Assembly: GCA_020632925.1 (NCBI GenBank)
Contig: JACKER010000015.1
Span: forward strand, 186,001-250,000
DNA length: 64,000 nt
Direction of reading: 5' to 3'
Source of the DNA: Alphaproteobacteria bacterium
GTDB taxonomy: Bacteria > Myxococcota_A > UBA796 > GCA-2862545
Part shown: piece by piece, positions 7,227-15,375 of the stretch
How the letters are laid out: each line of letters opens with the position of its first letter
Numbering within the stretch: position 1 is the first letter of the stretch
Made by a program: the position numbers and the translations under genes
The notes under the pieces: generated by a model
The model's database searches: none
Told to the model about the DNA's origin: nothing
The model's input: the letters and a program-made list of their open reading frames with translations, nothing else

Positions 7227-9191
7227 ATGCCCTCCCGGCCCCGGCTCGCAGACGCACCCTGGCTGGTCCTCGACGCGCTCGTGGGCTGGCTCGCGGCGTG
7301 GCAGCTCGTCGCGCTGGCGGCGGTCTACGTGGGGCTCTCCTTCGACGTGCTGACCGCGCTCGGCGTGCTGGCCTTCGGGGGGGCGCTGCTCCCCGCGCTG
7401 ACGCGCCCCTGGGAGGTCCCGGAGCGTGAGGACGAGCCCGTGTCCGCCGTGCGGTGGTGGTGGGTGGTCCCGGCGCTGCTGGTGATGCCGCTCGCACAGC
7501 AGGGGCTGGAGAGCCGCGCGATGGCGGTGGGCGTGATGGCCCTGATCACGCTGCCCCTCGCGGCCGTCCACGTCGCGCCGCGCGCCCGGGTCGCGCCGTC
7601 CACCGAGCTGCGCGCCGATGCGCTCGACGTCGTCTCGCTCGCGGTCACGGGGGTGGCGGCGACGCTGATCACCACGGCGCTGTGTCGCCCCGACGTGGAC
7701 GACGGCTACTACCTGAACGAGGTCCTGCAGACGCTGCTCCACCCCGACCTCGCGGTGCTCTCCTTCGACGGCATCCACGGTGTGCCGGGCGCTCCGCTGC
7801 AGCAGGTCATCCACCGCCCCCAGACCTACGAGGCGCTGGTGGCCTTCGTCTGTCGTCTGACCGGCGGGGAGCCGCGGACCGTCTACTGGCTGTGGATGCC
7901 GGCGGTGGTGGCGGCGCTGTCCCCGCTGGCGTGGTGGAGCGTCGCGCGGCAGCTGGTGCCGAGGCTCGCCTGGCTCGCGGTCCCGCTCACGCTGGGGGTG
8001 CTGTGCACCTGGGGCGATGGGCCGCAGACGATCGCGCGCTTCGGTCTGCCGAGGTTGTTCCAGGGCAAGTCGGTGTTCGTGTTCGCGATGGTGGCGGTCG
8101 TGGTGCACGCGTCGCTGCGGCACGCCTCGGAGGGGACCTGGCGGTCGGCGCTGCGGCTGGCGGCGGCGGGTCTCGCGGCCAGCCTGTTCACGTCGACGGC
8201 GCTGGTGGTGGCGCCGATCGCGGTGGGACTGGCGCTGCTCGCGGGCCTGCGCCCGGACCGTGCCGGACTCCGCACCTTCGGGACCGGACTGCTGACGACG
8301 ACCCCGCTGCTGATCACCCTGGTGCTGTCGTTCCTCGAGCTCCGCGCGGCGGGCGGGCTGGCCTCCGACGGGTACCAGCAGGCGGACACGACCTCGCTCG
8401 GCAACATGCGGTCGGCGCTGGCGTTGGCGTGGCTGGCGTCCGTGCCCTGGTGGATGGGCGACCGCCCCCAGCGCCTGCTGGTGGCCCGCTACGTCGTCGT
8501 GTCCGTGCTGATCGTGGCGAGCGGCCTCGGCCCCCTGCTGCTCGGGGAGGTGGTCGCGGACCTGCTGAACTGGCGGACGTTCTGGGCCATCCCGTTCGCC
8601 GTGCTGATGGGCGTTGGAGCCGCGTGCGGGCTGGAGTCGGGCTGGCGCGCGGTCGTCACCTGGCGGCCGATGGACGTGGCGCGGGTGGGGTGGTTGGCGC
8701 TGTTGGCGACGATGTTCGTGCGCGCCGGTGACTGGTCGGTCGAGAAGAACGGGATCGAGGTCCACTTCGCGCAGCCCAAGGTGAAGCCCGGGTTCGAGGA
8801 GCTGGCGGACGCCGTCCTCGCGCTGGCGGGCCCCGACGACGTGGTGGCCGCGCCGCCGGACGCGAGCCAGGCGCTGGCGATGCGCGCGGACAAGCCGAAG
8901 CTGGTGGGCGTCTGGGTGCGCTACCTGAACAACCTCACGCGGTTCTGGGGCCAGGAGGAGACCGATCGGCGGCTCGCGGTCCTGGAGTACACGCGCGGGA
9001 CGAAGCCGATGGGGCTGCCGGCGGACGTCCTGGACACACTCTGCGTCCGGGTGCTCGTGGTCGCGGCGAAGCGCCGGTCCGAGAACGACCGCGAGGGGCT
9101 CGGCGCGATCGGGTTCACGATGGTGCGCGAGGTCGCGGGGCACGTGATCTGGGTGCGCCCACGGGAGCGACTGCCGGGCGGCTGCCGCTGA
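7227..9191 (+). CDS. large polytopic membrane protein, GT-C-like
   Basis: 654 residues with roughly 12 hydrophobic segments over residues 1-500 and a soluble C-terminal domain of about 150 residues (from VEKNGIEVHF). DVDDGYYLNEVLQ (about residue 155) sits in the first long extracytoplasmic loop, where GT-C glycosyltransferases carry acidic catalytic residues. The overall shape resembles DUF6077/GT-C-like proteins, an impression I cannot confirm. The ATG at 7227 is preceded by a G-rich stretch. The neighbouring GT2, methyltransferase, sulfotransferase and UPF0104 protein suggest a shared role in envelope glycolipid or glycan decoration. Confidence 0.75.
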   Translation: MPSRPRLADAPWLVLDALVGWLAAWQLVALAAVYVGLSFDVLTALGVLAFGGALLPALTRPWEVPEREDEPVSAVRWWWVVPALLVMPLAQQGLESRAMAVGVMALITLPLAAVHVAPRARVAPSTELRADALDVVSLAVTGVAATLITTALCRPDVDDGYYLNEVLQTLLHPDLAVLSFDGIHGVPGAPLQQVIHRPQTYEALVAFVCRLTGGEPRTVYWLWMPAVVAALSPLAWWSVARQLVPRLAWLAVPLTLGVLCTWGDGPQTIARFGLPRLFQGKSVFVFAMVAVVVHASLRHASEGTWRSALRLAAAGLAASLFTSTALVVAPIAVGLALLAGLRPDRAGLRTFGTGLLTTTPLLITLVLSFLELRAAGGLASDGYQQADTTSLGNMRSALALAWLASVPWWMGDRPQRLLVARYVVVSVLIVASGLGPLLLGEVVADLLNWRTFWAIPFAVLMGVGAACGLESGWRAVVTWRPMDVARVGWLALLATMFVRAGDWSVEKNGIEVHFAQPKVKPGFEELADAVLALAGPDDVVAAPPDASQALAMRADKPKLVGVWVRYLNNLTRFWGQEETDRRLAVLEYTRGTKPMGLPADVLDTLCVRVLVVAAKRRSENDREGLGAIGFTMVREVAGHVIWVRPRERLPGGCR

Positions 9192-9251
9192 GACGACCGG
9201 CGGACGCGTAGGCAGGCATGGCACGTGATCAGGGAGCCCACCACACCTACC

Positions 9252-9586
9252 GCTGACCACTGACCACGGGCCGCTCCCGCTCCCGCTCCCGAGGCGATGT
9301 AGGAGGCGTCGGCGCCGGGTCGAACCTCCGACCACCCGAAGGATGGGACGTGTCGCGAGATACGACCGCATCCCCCCGCCATCTGGCGGCCAAGCCACGC
9401 CAACGCGCTGTGCCGGCGTGTTCGGGAGCGGGAGCGGGAGCGGAGGCACCTGCGGAGCAGATCGGGCTGGCTTCAAGGGATCGCGGGTTGGTCGTTCCCT
9501 GGGGGCCGTCCGAGGTATGCCGGCGCGGCTTCCGAGCATCGCGCCCACTGACCACTGACCACTGACCGCTGACCACTGACCACTAC
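9252..9586. repeat. inverted CCCGCT / AGCGGG hexamer arrays with flanking CACTGAC heptamers (site B)
   Basis: The 391-base gap between a + gene end (9191) and a - gene end (9583) has no credible gene. It holds a CCGCTC array of about 3.5 units (9271-9291), a 131-base spacer and its reverse complement GGGAGC (9423-9443). Outside these are tandem heptamers in one orientation: two units near 9252-9267 and six units of CACTGAC with variants at 9544-9586. The heptamer tract runs into the stop region of the PNGase F-like gene. The hexamer arms could form a 20-bp GC-rich stem closing a 131-base loop. Confidence 0.85.
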
Positions 9587-11169
9587 GATCCCCAGGACAC
9601 CAACCAGCTCGACAGCACGATGTTCGCGGCCGAACCCTGGTAGTCGTCGCCGCGGAACAACGCTTCGTACGTGACCTCCACCGACGACCCCGGCGTCACG
9701 TCGCTGGTCACGTCCACCCGGATCGGGTCCACCTGCTTCCCCGGGCACCAGTTCGACCGGCCGTAGAACCACGTCCCGTACTGGTTCGGCACCGTGCCGT
9801 CCGCGATCTGCTCCTGACAACCGGTGGCGCTGCCCGCGTCGGACAGCGAGATCGCGTGGTCCGCGCCGCCGACGCCGAAGTGGTGGTCGGTGACGCAGAA
9901 CTCCGCGCAGTTCCACGGAGCCTCGCCGCCGTGCCCCGTCACCAGGACCACGAGCTCCACGCGCTCTGCGCCCGCGGGGACCTCCACCGTCACCGGTGGG
10001 TGGGCGTCGTTGTACGTCGGGTTCAGGCCGCCGCCCGTGAACAGCGGCGTCACCGCCAGCGGGCGCAGCGCCTCGTCCTCGTCGTCGTGGAACAGCAGGT
10101 CCAGCGTCACCTCGTACGGCTGGATGGACTCGAACGTGATCGCGCGCCGCTCGCCCGCGTGCAGCAACGGCAGCAGGTGGCTCGCGTCCACCAGCCAGCG
10201 CCCCTCGCGGTGGTAGGTCGTGATCCACCGGCCGAGCTCCGTCGGGCAGCTCGCGTCGTCCTCACCCTCGCAGAGCCGGGCGTAGACGAGGTAGTCCCAG
10301 GCCGGGCACTCGCCGACCTCGCCCTCGCCCACGCAGTCCAGCGTCAGCTCGAGGTCCAGCGCATCGTAGCGCTCGAGGTCCGAGGGCACGTCGATCACCG
10401 CGGTGGTGTGGGCGCCCGTCCACCCCGGGTCCTCGATCAGCAGGCCGTCGAAGGCCCGCACCCGCGTCGCGGCCCAGCCCGCCACCAGGTGGTCGCGCTG
10501 CGCCTCCGCGTCCCAGGCGACCGCCTCGTTCGCGGCGAACGACACGTTGGACTGGAACCAGCCCATCGAGCCGTCGTACCGCGCGCCGTCCGCGAAGCTG
10601 CCGATCCAGCGGATGTGCTGTGTGCGGTCGATGCCGAAGCCGAAGCCCGGGTCCGTCAGCGGCGCGTCCACCCAGCTCCCCAGGGAGCCTGCGCGCCCCG
10701 CGACGATATGCACCCGACCGTCCAGCTGCTCGCGCTTGTTGGCGCCGAGCGCGTCGAAGGCCGCCGCGAGGTCCGTGTCCAGCTGCGCGAGCTCGGCCTC
10801 CGCCTCCCCGTCGCTCGGCGCGTTCGACACGAAGAACAGGCGCGTGTGGCGCGGCAGGGCGCGGAGCAGCTCCTCGAGGTCGCGGGACCACAGCGCGAAC
10901 GGGTTGCCGCCCTCCTGCGTGGGGCGCGAGGGGACGAAGAGCAGCGACTCGCACCCGTCCCAGCGCTCGCTGCGGACGTACCGGGTGCCGTCGCGCAGGT
11001 CGAGGGCCACGTCGTCGGCGAGGGCATGGAGCCCCGTGCCGTACGGCCCCTGCTGGAAGCTCGCGACGGGCAGGCCGTCGTCGCAGGTCGCCTCCGTCGA
11101 CGTCGTCGGGGGCGTCGTCGACGTCTCCGGATCCTGCCTACAGCCCACCGCCAGCGCGAACCACCACAT
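9583..11169 (-). CDS. PNGase F-like lipoprotein (peptide-N-glycosidase F domain)
   Basis: 528 residues. The N-terminus MWWFALAVGC is a lipobox signal followed by a Thr/Ser/Pro linker. ECPAWDYLVYARLCEG (about residue 290), LGRWITTYHREGRWLVDAS and VTGHGGEAPWNCAEFC (about residue 413), then GTWFYGRSNWCPGK, match the two jelly-roll halves of the PNGase F family, which removes N-linked glycans from glycoproteins. The first 270 residues are an extra domain with a conserved look (FGFGIDRTQHIRWIGSF) that I cannot name. Probably surface-anchored and acting on external glycoproteins, or a non-catalytic relative. The start has only a weak GGCGGG upstream. Confidence 0.8.
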   Translation of the reverse strand: MWWFALAVGCRQDPETSTTPPTTSTEATCDDGLPVASFQQGPYGTGLHALADDVALDLRDGTRYVRSERWDGCESLLFVPSRPTQEGGNPFALWSRDLEELLRALPRHTRLFFVSNAPSDGEAEAELAQLDTDLAAAFDALGANKREQLDGRVHIVAGRAGSLGSWVDAPLTDPGFGFGIDRTQHIRWIGSFADGARYDGSMGWFQSNVSFAANEAVAWDAEAQRDHLVAGWAATRVRAFDGLLIEDPGWTGAHTTAVIDVPSDLERYDALDLELTLDCVGEGEVGECPAWDYLVYARLCEGEDDASCPTELGRWITTYHREGRWLVDASHLLPLLHAGERRAITFESIQPYEVTLDLLFHDDEDEALRPLAVTPLFTGGGLNPTYNDAHPPVTVEVPAGAERVELVVLVTGHGGEAPWNCAEFCVTDHHFGVGGADHAISLSDAGSATGCQEQIADGTVPNQYGTWFYGRSNWCPGKQVDPIRVDVTSDVTPGSSVEVTYEALFRGDDYQGSAANIVLSSWLVSWGS

Positions 11170-11225
11170 CCCGCCAACGTACCCTCAGCGGGACGGCCCG
11201 GTGGGTGAAGGGGGAGGATGGCCGA

Positions 11226-11897
11226 TCAGCGGGGAGCGATCGCTGGGAACCGGTCGTCCAGCGGACCTCGGGTCACGGCGCCGCTGCGGGAGACCGTGAG
11301 CACCGAGGGTGTCCAGCCCCGCTGCCAGGTGAACACCACCTGATGGACACCATCGTCGTCGATCACGGCCGGGATCGAGGGATCCCAGGTGAAGGTCAGG
11401 TCGAGCTCGCCCTCGTCGGTCCATCGGGCAGCCAGCAGCGCCTCGGCCGCGGTGTCGATCGGGCCCAGCAGCTCCAGCAGCTCGTCACGGCGCCAGGCCG
11501 CACCCGCCGTTCCGTCCCTCCTCACCCAGTATGGCTCGAAGTCCTCCTTGTGGTTCCATCGTCCTGGGGAGGCGCGCACCCAGTTCCAGGACGATCGCAC
11601 TCGACCCATGGGAAACTCGGTGGCACACCTGTCCTTGGCTGGGCCCGTCACGATGTCACAGGGCCCGAAGCCCTCGCCATCCGCTGCCTGCCACACAGCT
11701 CTCCCCGCGGGGAAGTCCAGCACGCGGACACCGACGAACACGACGTCCTCGTCCTCGAGATGGAGGTATTCGCCTGCGAACGTGAGGCTCTCCTCGAGAC
11801 GGACTGCTTGGAGTGCCGGATCAGGGGTTGGTACGAGCGGAATGGCGTGACGCTCCATTCCTGTCGGCGCGCCACACGCGAGCAGGAGCAACGTCAC
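11226..11897 (-). CDS. hypothetical lipoprotein
   Basis: 223 residues from a GTG preceded by GGGGAGGAC. The frame opens 18 codons earlier, but the GTG gives an immediate lipobox (MTLLLLACGAPTG, Cys8). The GTG overlaps the stop of the upstream gene (GTGA). The mature domain is mixed, with ALQAVRLEESLTFAGEYLHLEDEDVVFVGVRV and a C-terminal FTWDPSIPAVIDDDGVHQVVFTWQRGW that looks like beta-strands. No family recognised. Probably exported and functionally tied to the coupled upstream gene. Confidence 0.7.
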   Translation of the reverse strand: MTLLLLACGAPTGMERHAIPLVPTPDPALQAVRLEESLTFAGEYLHLEDEDVVFVGVRVLDFPAGRAVWQAADGEGFGPCDIVTGPAKDRCATEFPMGRVRSSWNWVRASPGRWNHKEDFEPYWVRRDGTAGAAWRRDELLELLGPIDTAAEALLAARWTDEGELDLTFTWDPSIPAVIDDDGVHQVVFTWQRGWTPSVLTVSRSGAVTRGPLDDRFPAIAPR

Positions 11898-12697
11898 CGT
11901 CCGTCCTCCCCCCAGGCCCGGTTCGTCTCGGATCCCGGCAGGATCGCCCATCGGTTCCCGGTGAGCTGGTCACAGTCTTCGCCCGTCCAACGCTGCGCTG
12001 GTCGGGTGTGTCCTCGGATGGGCGACAACACCTCGTGCCTGGTCTCCGGTCCCAGACGAAAGCCCTGACAGCACTCGTCGAGCCACACCGTCCTCAGTGC
12101 GGCGACCTCCCCCGACGCATCGCGGCGCCGGACCAGACTGGGGATCGGTCGGCCAACGTCTACGCAACGGCCATGTTCCCAGGACTGGTCACCCAGGTCG
12201 GCGCAACCCGGATCACGACCGCACAGTCGCATCCCCATGTCCCGAACCCGTATCGCCACGAGGGGCTCGTCCAGCGGCTCGTCCCACTGGCTCTCACATC
12301 GCTGGGGGCCTGCTGCGGATGCTGGGCTCAGCACGACGACACCGCGCAGGCCTCGCTCTCCCGGTGCCGAGAACGACAGGTCCAGGAAGCCCTCGACGCA
12401 GATGGGGCCGCCGTCGCCGTCCCGCCAGCCCCGTGTGTCGGTCTCGAAGGTCACCCCATCGGTCACGGTCAGGACCGCTGACAAACACAGACCGTCGGGT
12501 GCGACGACGTCGATTCGCAACCACACACTGTGGACGCAGTCCGGTCCGCTGGGTTCGCCGTCGAACGTCGCGATGACGGGGAGGGTCGCCGGATCCTGCC
12601 ACACGGTGGTCGATGTCGCCGGCTCCCGGTAGGGGAGGAAGAGGGTCGGCGCACCTCGCACCACGCATTCCGCGATGCCGAAGTGCTGCATCTCCAT
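11894..12697 (-). CDS. hypothetical protein coupled to a lipoprotein gene
   Basis: 267 residues from the ATG at 12697; a TTG at 12724 would add nine residues, and neither start has a good ribosome-binding site. The sequence is Cys-rich (ECVVRG, DCVHSVW, ICVEGFLDL, RLCGRDPGCADLG, DECCQGFRL) and beta-rich, but has no signal peptide in either version. It ends with the GTGA overlap into the lipoprotein gene. No family recognised. It diverges from the MopE/FG-GAP gene across about 190 bases in which I see no clear promoter. Confidence 0.6.
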   Translation of the reverse strand: MEMQHFGIAECVVRGAPTLFLPYREPATSTTVWQDPATLPVIATFDGEPSGPDCVHSVWLRIDVVAPDGLCLSAVLTVTDGVTFETDTRGWRDGDGGPICVEGFLDLSFSAPGERGLRGVVVLSPASAAGPQRCESQWDEPLDEPLVAIRVRDMGMRLCGRDPGCADLGDQSWEHGRCVDVGRPIPSLVRRRDASGEVAALRTVWLDECCQGFRLGPETRHEVLSPIRGHTRPAQRWTGEDCDQLTGNRWAILPGSETNRAWGEDGR

Positions 12698-12883
12698 GGG
12701 AACAGACGTTACGACCGGCGCCAATGTTCCCGTCCCGCGAATGAGGGGGCGCCACGCTCGGGCAGGTTCGGTCCATCACCGAAAATCGTGGTAGAACTGG
12801 GAGATGAACGCATCGGTCGGACGATTCCTGCCGCGCCATGCCTGCACACCCTACCACCGACTCGAGCTCGCAGGCGTCGACCG

Positions 12884-14250
12884 GTGATCGGGCTCCTCCT
12901 GGCTGGGTGTGTCCGTCCGCCGCCCACCGCAGTGTCCACGTCGACGGACGAGGACGGAGACGGCTTCGGCCCGCTGGAGAACGACTGCGACGACGCGGAC
13001 CCGTCACGCCATCCGGGCGCGGAGGAGGTGGTGGGGGACGGCATCGACCAGGACTGCGACGGCAGCGACCAGCGCACCACCTCGCTGGCGGAGGTCGCGC
13101 GATGGCGGATGGTCGGGGACGGGGAGTACGACAGCTTCGGGACCTCCGTCGCCTGCTCCCCCTCCCGAGTGGGCGAGCTCCGGTCCGCCGTCGCGATCGG
13201 CGGGGACGAGGGCGGCACCAGCACCTCGACGGTGACGCCGACGGTGAGCTGGTCGTCACCGCCGCGACCGCCTATCGTCCCGACCCCCACACGGGCGCGG
13301 TGTTCGTGTTCGACCCGGTGGCGGGCGAACGCGTCGTGCCCGAGCAGGCCTCGGTCTGGGTCGAAGGCACCTGGCTCCAGAACGCCAACGGCACCCTGCC
13401 GGTGGGAGACCTGGACCACGACGGCACCGCCGAGCTGCTGGTCGGTGAGGCGAACATGGACTGGGAGGCTCCCGGGCGGATCTTCGTGTATCGAGGCCCG
13501 GACCTTGGTCGTCACACCACCACCGACGAGGCCTGGCTGACGGTCGACCCCATCGAGCCGCACTCCAACACCGGATGGTCCCTCGGAATCGGCGATCCGA
13601 ACGACGATGGGGAGCCCGATCTGTTGCTCGGCGAGTACAACGCCGAGCCTCATGGTCAGATCACCGTCGTCCCCGGCCCCGCCATCGCCTGGGACGCCGA
13701 GGACGGCCTCCTCCTCAGCGGATCGGGTGACGACGACAGCTTCGGGACCTTTCTCTCGGTCGCCGATCTCGACGGGGACGGCGTCGATGACGTGGTCGTG
13801 AGTGCCCACGTCGGCGGCGGGGGTGGTGAACGCCGGGGGTCCGCCTACGTCTTCCTCGGGCCCATCACGGGGCCGATCGACAGCTCGCAGGCCGCGATCC
13901 GGATCCACGGGGAGACCGACCTCGCCTGGATGGGTGCGGGTGTGGTGACGGGTGACTTCGACGGGGACGGCGCCACCGATCTGGTCGTGGCCGCCCCCAG
14001 CGACTGGTACTTCTCCTACCACCGGCCGGGCCTCGTGTACCTGTTCCGTGGACCGCTCTCTCCCGGGGAGCTGCGTGCCGAGGACGCCGCCGTGATCTGG
14101 CGCGGCAGCGAGGGCGGCGAGCAGCTGGGCTGGTCGATGGCTGCGTGCGACCTGGACGGCGACGGCGACGACGAGCTGGTGGTCGGAGCGCCGGGCACGG
14201 CGATGGGCGAGGAGCTGCGAGGCCGTGTCTACGTGGTGGATCCTCTGTAG
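12884..14250 (+). pseudogene. MopE-type metal-binding / FG-GAP repeat lipoprotein with an internal frameshift
   Basis: From the GTG at 12884 the frame reads a lipobox (MIGLLLAGC), then a MopE-like repeat (DEDGDGFGP...NDCDDADPS..HPGAEEVVGDGIDQDCDG), then the start of an FG-GAP repeat, and degrades after about 13230, stopping at 13540. From about 13210 the -1 frame takes over with TAATAYRPDPHTGAVFVF and continues through four more calcium-type FG-GAP blades (DLDHDGTAEL, DLDGDGVDDV, DFDGDGATDL, DLDGDGDDEL) to 14250. Joining the halves restores a full-length surface beta-propeller lipoprotein of about 455 residues, so one base appears to be missing near 13205-13235. It is either a recent pseudogene or a sequence error. 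I see no slippery heptamer that would argue for programmed frameshifting. Confidence 0.75.
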
Positions 14251-14251
14251 G

Positions 14252-14531
14252 AGGCTGTGGGGCGTAGGCCGCGGAGCCTCGCCCACAGCCTCCTCCCGTG
14301 CCCGTGCCCGTGCCCGTGCCCCAGGGCGACCGATGACCCGGTCAGATCCTGGGAGTCCACCCCGGGAGCGTTCGACTGCGAGCGGCTGGAGGTGTTCGGA
14401 CACCCCATGGCCCCGCCGGTGCGAGCTCCGGAGCTACGGCGACCGATGGTGCCGGTTCCAGCGCCGCTGATGGGCACGGGCACGGGCACGGGCACGGGCA
14501 CGGGAGGAGCAGGGCTACGCCCCACAGGCTC
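14252..14531. repeat. inverted CCCGTG / CACGGG hexamer arrays (site C)
   Basis: Between two convergent gene ends. Four to five CCCGTG units (14294-14321) face five to six CACGGG units (14472-14506) across a 150-base spacer. The symmetry continues outward: GGCTGTGGGGCGTAGG near 14252-14269 pairs with CTACGCCCCACAGGC near 14515-14530, giving imperfect arms of about 60-70 bases. The inner spacer has no repeat and no convincing gene. Same plan as sites A and B with a different hexamer. Confidence 0.88.
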
Positions 14532-14867
14532 TTAGCGGGACGGCTCTGCGGGAGGGAGGGTGGAACCCACGCGATACCAGACCAGCCCCTCTACAGGGAC
14601 CCGCGCGACCGCGACGCTCGCGGCCACCTCGGCGGGCACGGTCACCGGCTCGCTCGGGACCGCCGTGAGCAGCACCGGGTCCTCCGGCAGCGACAGCACC
14701 TCGGCGCGCGGCCACAGCAACGCGAGCGCCAGCGCGGCCGCCCCGAGCGGGACCAGGCCGACCCACCAGACCGCGCGCCGTCGCCGGTGGTCGAGGCGCT
14801 CGCGGAGCGCGTGCAGCCCGCCGGGTGGAGGCGTCAGCGACGGCAGGATGTCGTCGAGCTCAGGCAT
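14532..14867 (-). CDS. small single-pass membrane protein, putative anti-sigma factor
   Basis: 111 residues: a cytoplasmic N-terminus of about 32 residues (MPELDDILPSLTPPPGGLHALRERLDHRRRR), one transmembrane helix (about 33-51) and a short extracytoplasmic domain. The start overlaps the ECF sigma stop by 8 bases. Position and topology fit an anti-sigma factor, but the cytoplasmic part lacks the HxxxCxxC zinc signature of ZAS-type anti-sigmas, so this rests on context. It converges on site C. Confidence 0.6.
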   Translation of the reverse strand: MPELDDILPSLTPPPGGLHALRERLDHRRRRAVWWVGLVPLGAAALALALLWPRAEVLSLPEDPVLLTAVPSEPVTVPAEVAASVAVARVPVEGLVWYRVGSTLPPAEPSR

Positions 14868-15375
14868 CGTGGACCTCCAGGACCCCGCGCAGGCGGCGCA
14901 CGGCGGCGTTGCGTCGCGATCCGACCGTGCCCTCGGCGACGCCGAGGATGGCGGCCGCGTCGCGGTAGGACAGACCGGAGAAGTGGGTGAGCAGCAGGGC
15001 CTCGCGCTCGGCGTCGGGGAGCGCCTCGACGGCGGCACGCACCTCGCGGGCGCGCTCCACGCCGAGCAGCAGCGCGTCCGCGCCTGGGCGCTCGTCGGGG
15101 CGGTCGCGGTCGATGCCGAAGAACGTGCGCAGGCGGTGCCAGCGTCGGCGCTTGCGGCACAGGTTCAGCGTGATCCGCCAGACCAGGGGCTCGACGGTCT
15201 CCGGACGCACCTCGTCCCGCTTCGCCCACAGACGTACGAACGCCTCCTGGACGAGCTCGCGGGCCTCCTCGGGCTCCCACGTCCACCGGAACGCCGCGTT
15301 GTACAGCGGCCGCTCCAGCCGGACGTAGAGCGCCTCGAGGGCGGCCCGATCGAACGGGCGCGCCTCGGTGGTCAC
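14860..15375 (-). CDS. ECF-type RNA polymerase sigma factor
   Basis: 171 residues. Region 2 is visible as YNAAFRWTWEPEEARELVQEAFVRLWAKRDEV (about residues 22-53), and region 4 as ALPDAEREALLLTHFSGLSYRDAAAILGVAEGTVGSRRNAAVRRL with a helix-turn-helix. The linker has no extra domain. The GTG start overlaps the stop of the lipoprotein gene (GTGA) and the stop overlaps the small membrane protein, so the three form one translational unit. Genes under its control cannot be told from this window. Confidence 0.9.
   Translation of the reverse strand: MTTEARPFDRAALEALYVRLERPLYNAAFRWTWEPEEARELVQEAFVRLWAKRDEVRPETVEPLVWRITLNLCRKRRRWHRLRTFFGIDRDRPDERPGADALLLGVERAREVRAAVEALPDAEREALLLTHFSGLSYRDAAAILGVAEGTVGSRRNAAVRRLRGVLEVHDA

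Noticed and set aside
9292..9422. tRNA-like GGTTCGA stretch on the - strand of the site B spacer
   Set aside because: No 5-bp T-stem or 7-bp acceptor stem can be formed around it.
9343..9565. Two overlapping + frames in the site B spacer
   Set aside because: They cover the repeats, lack ribosome-binding sites and encode low-complexity peptides.
12804..12889. 27-codon leader peptide overlapping the MopE/FG-GAP gene start
   Set aside because: No good ribosome-binding site and no regulatory content; the overlap with the GTG is suggestive but not enough.
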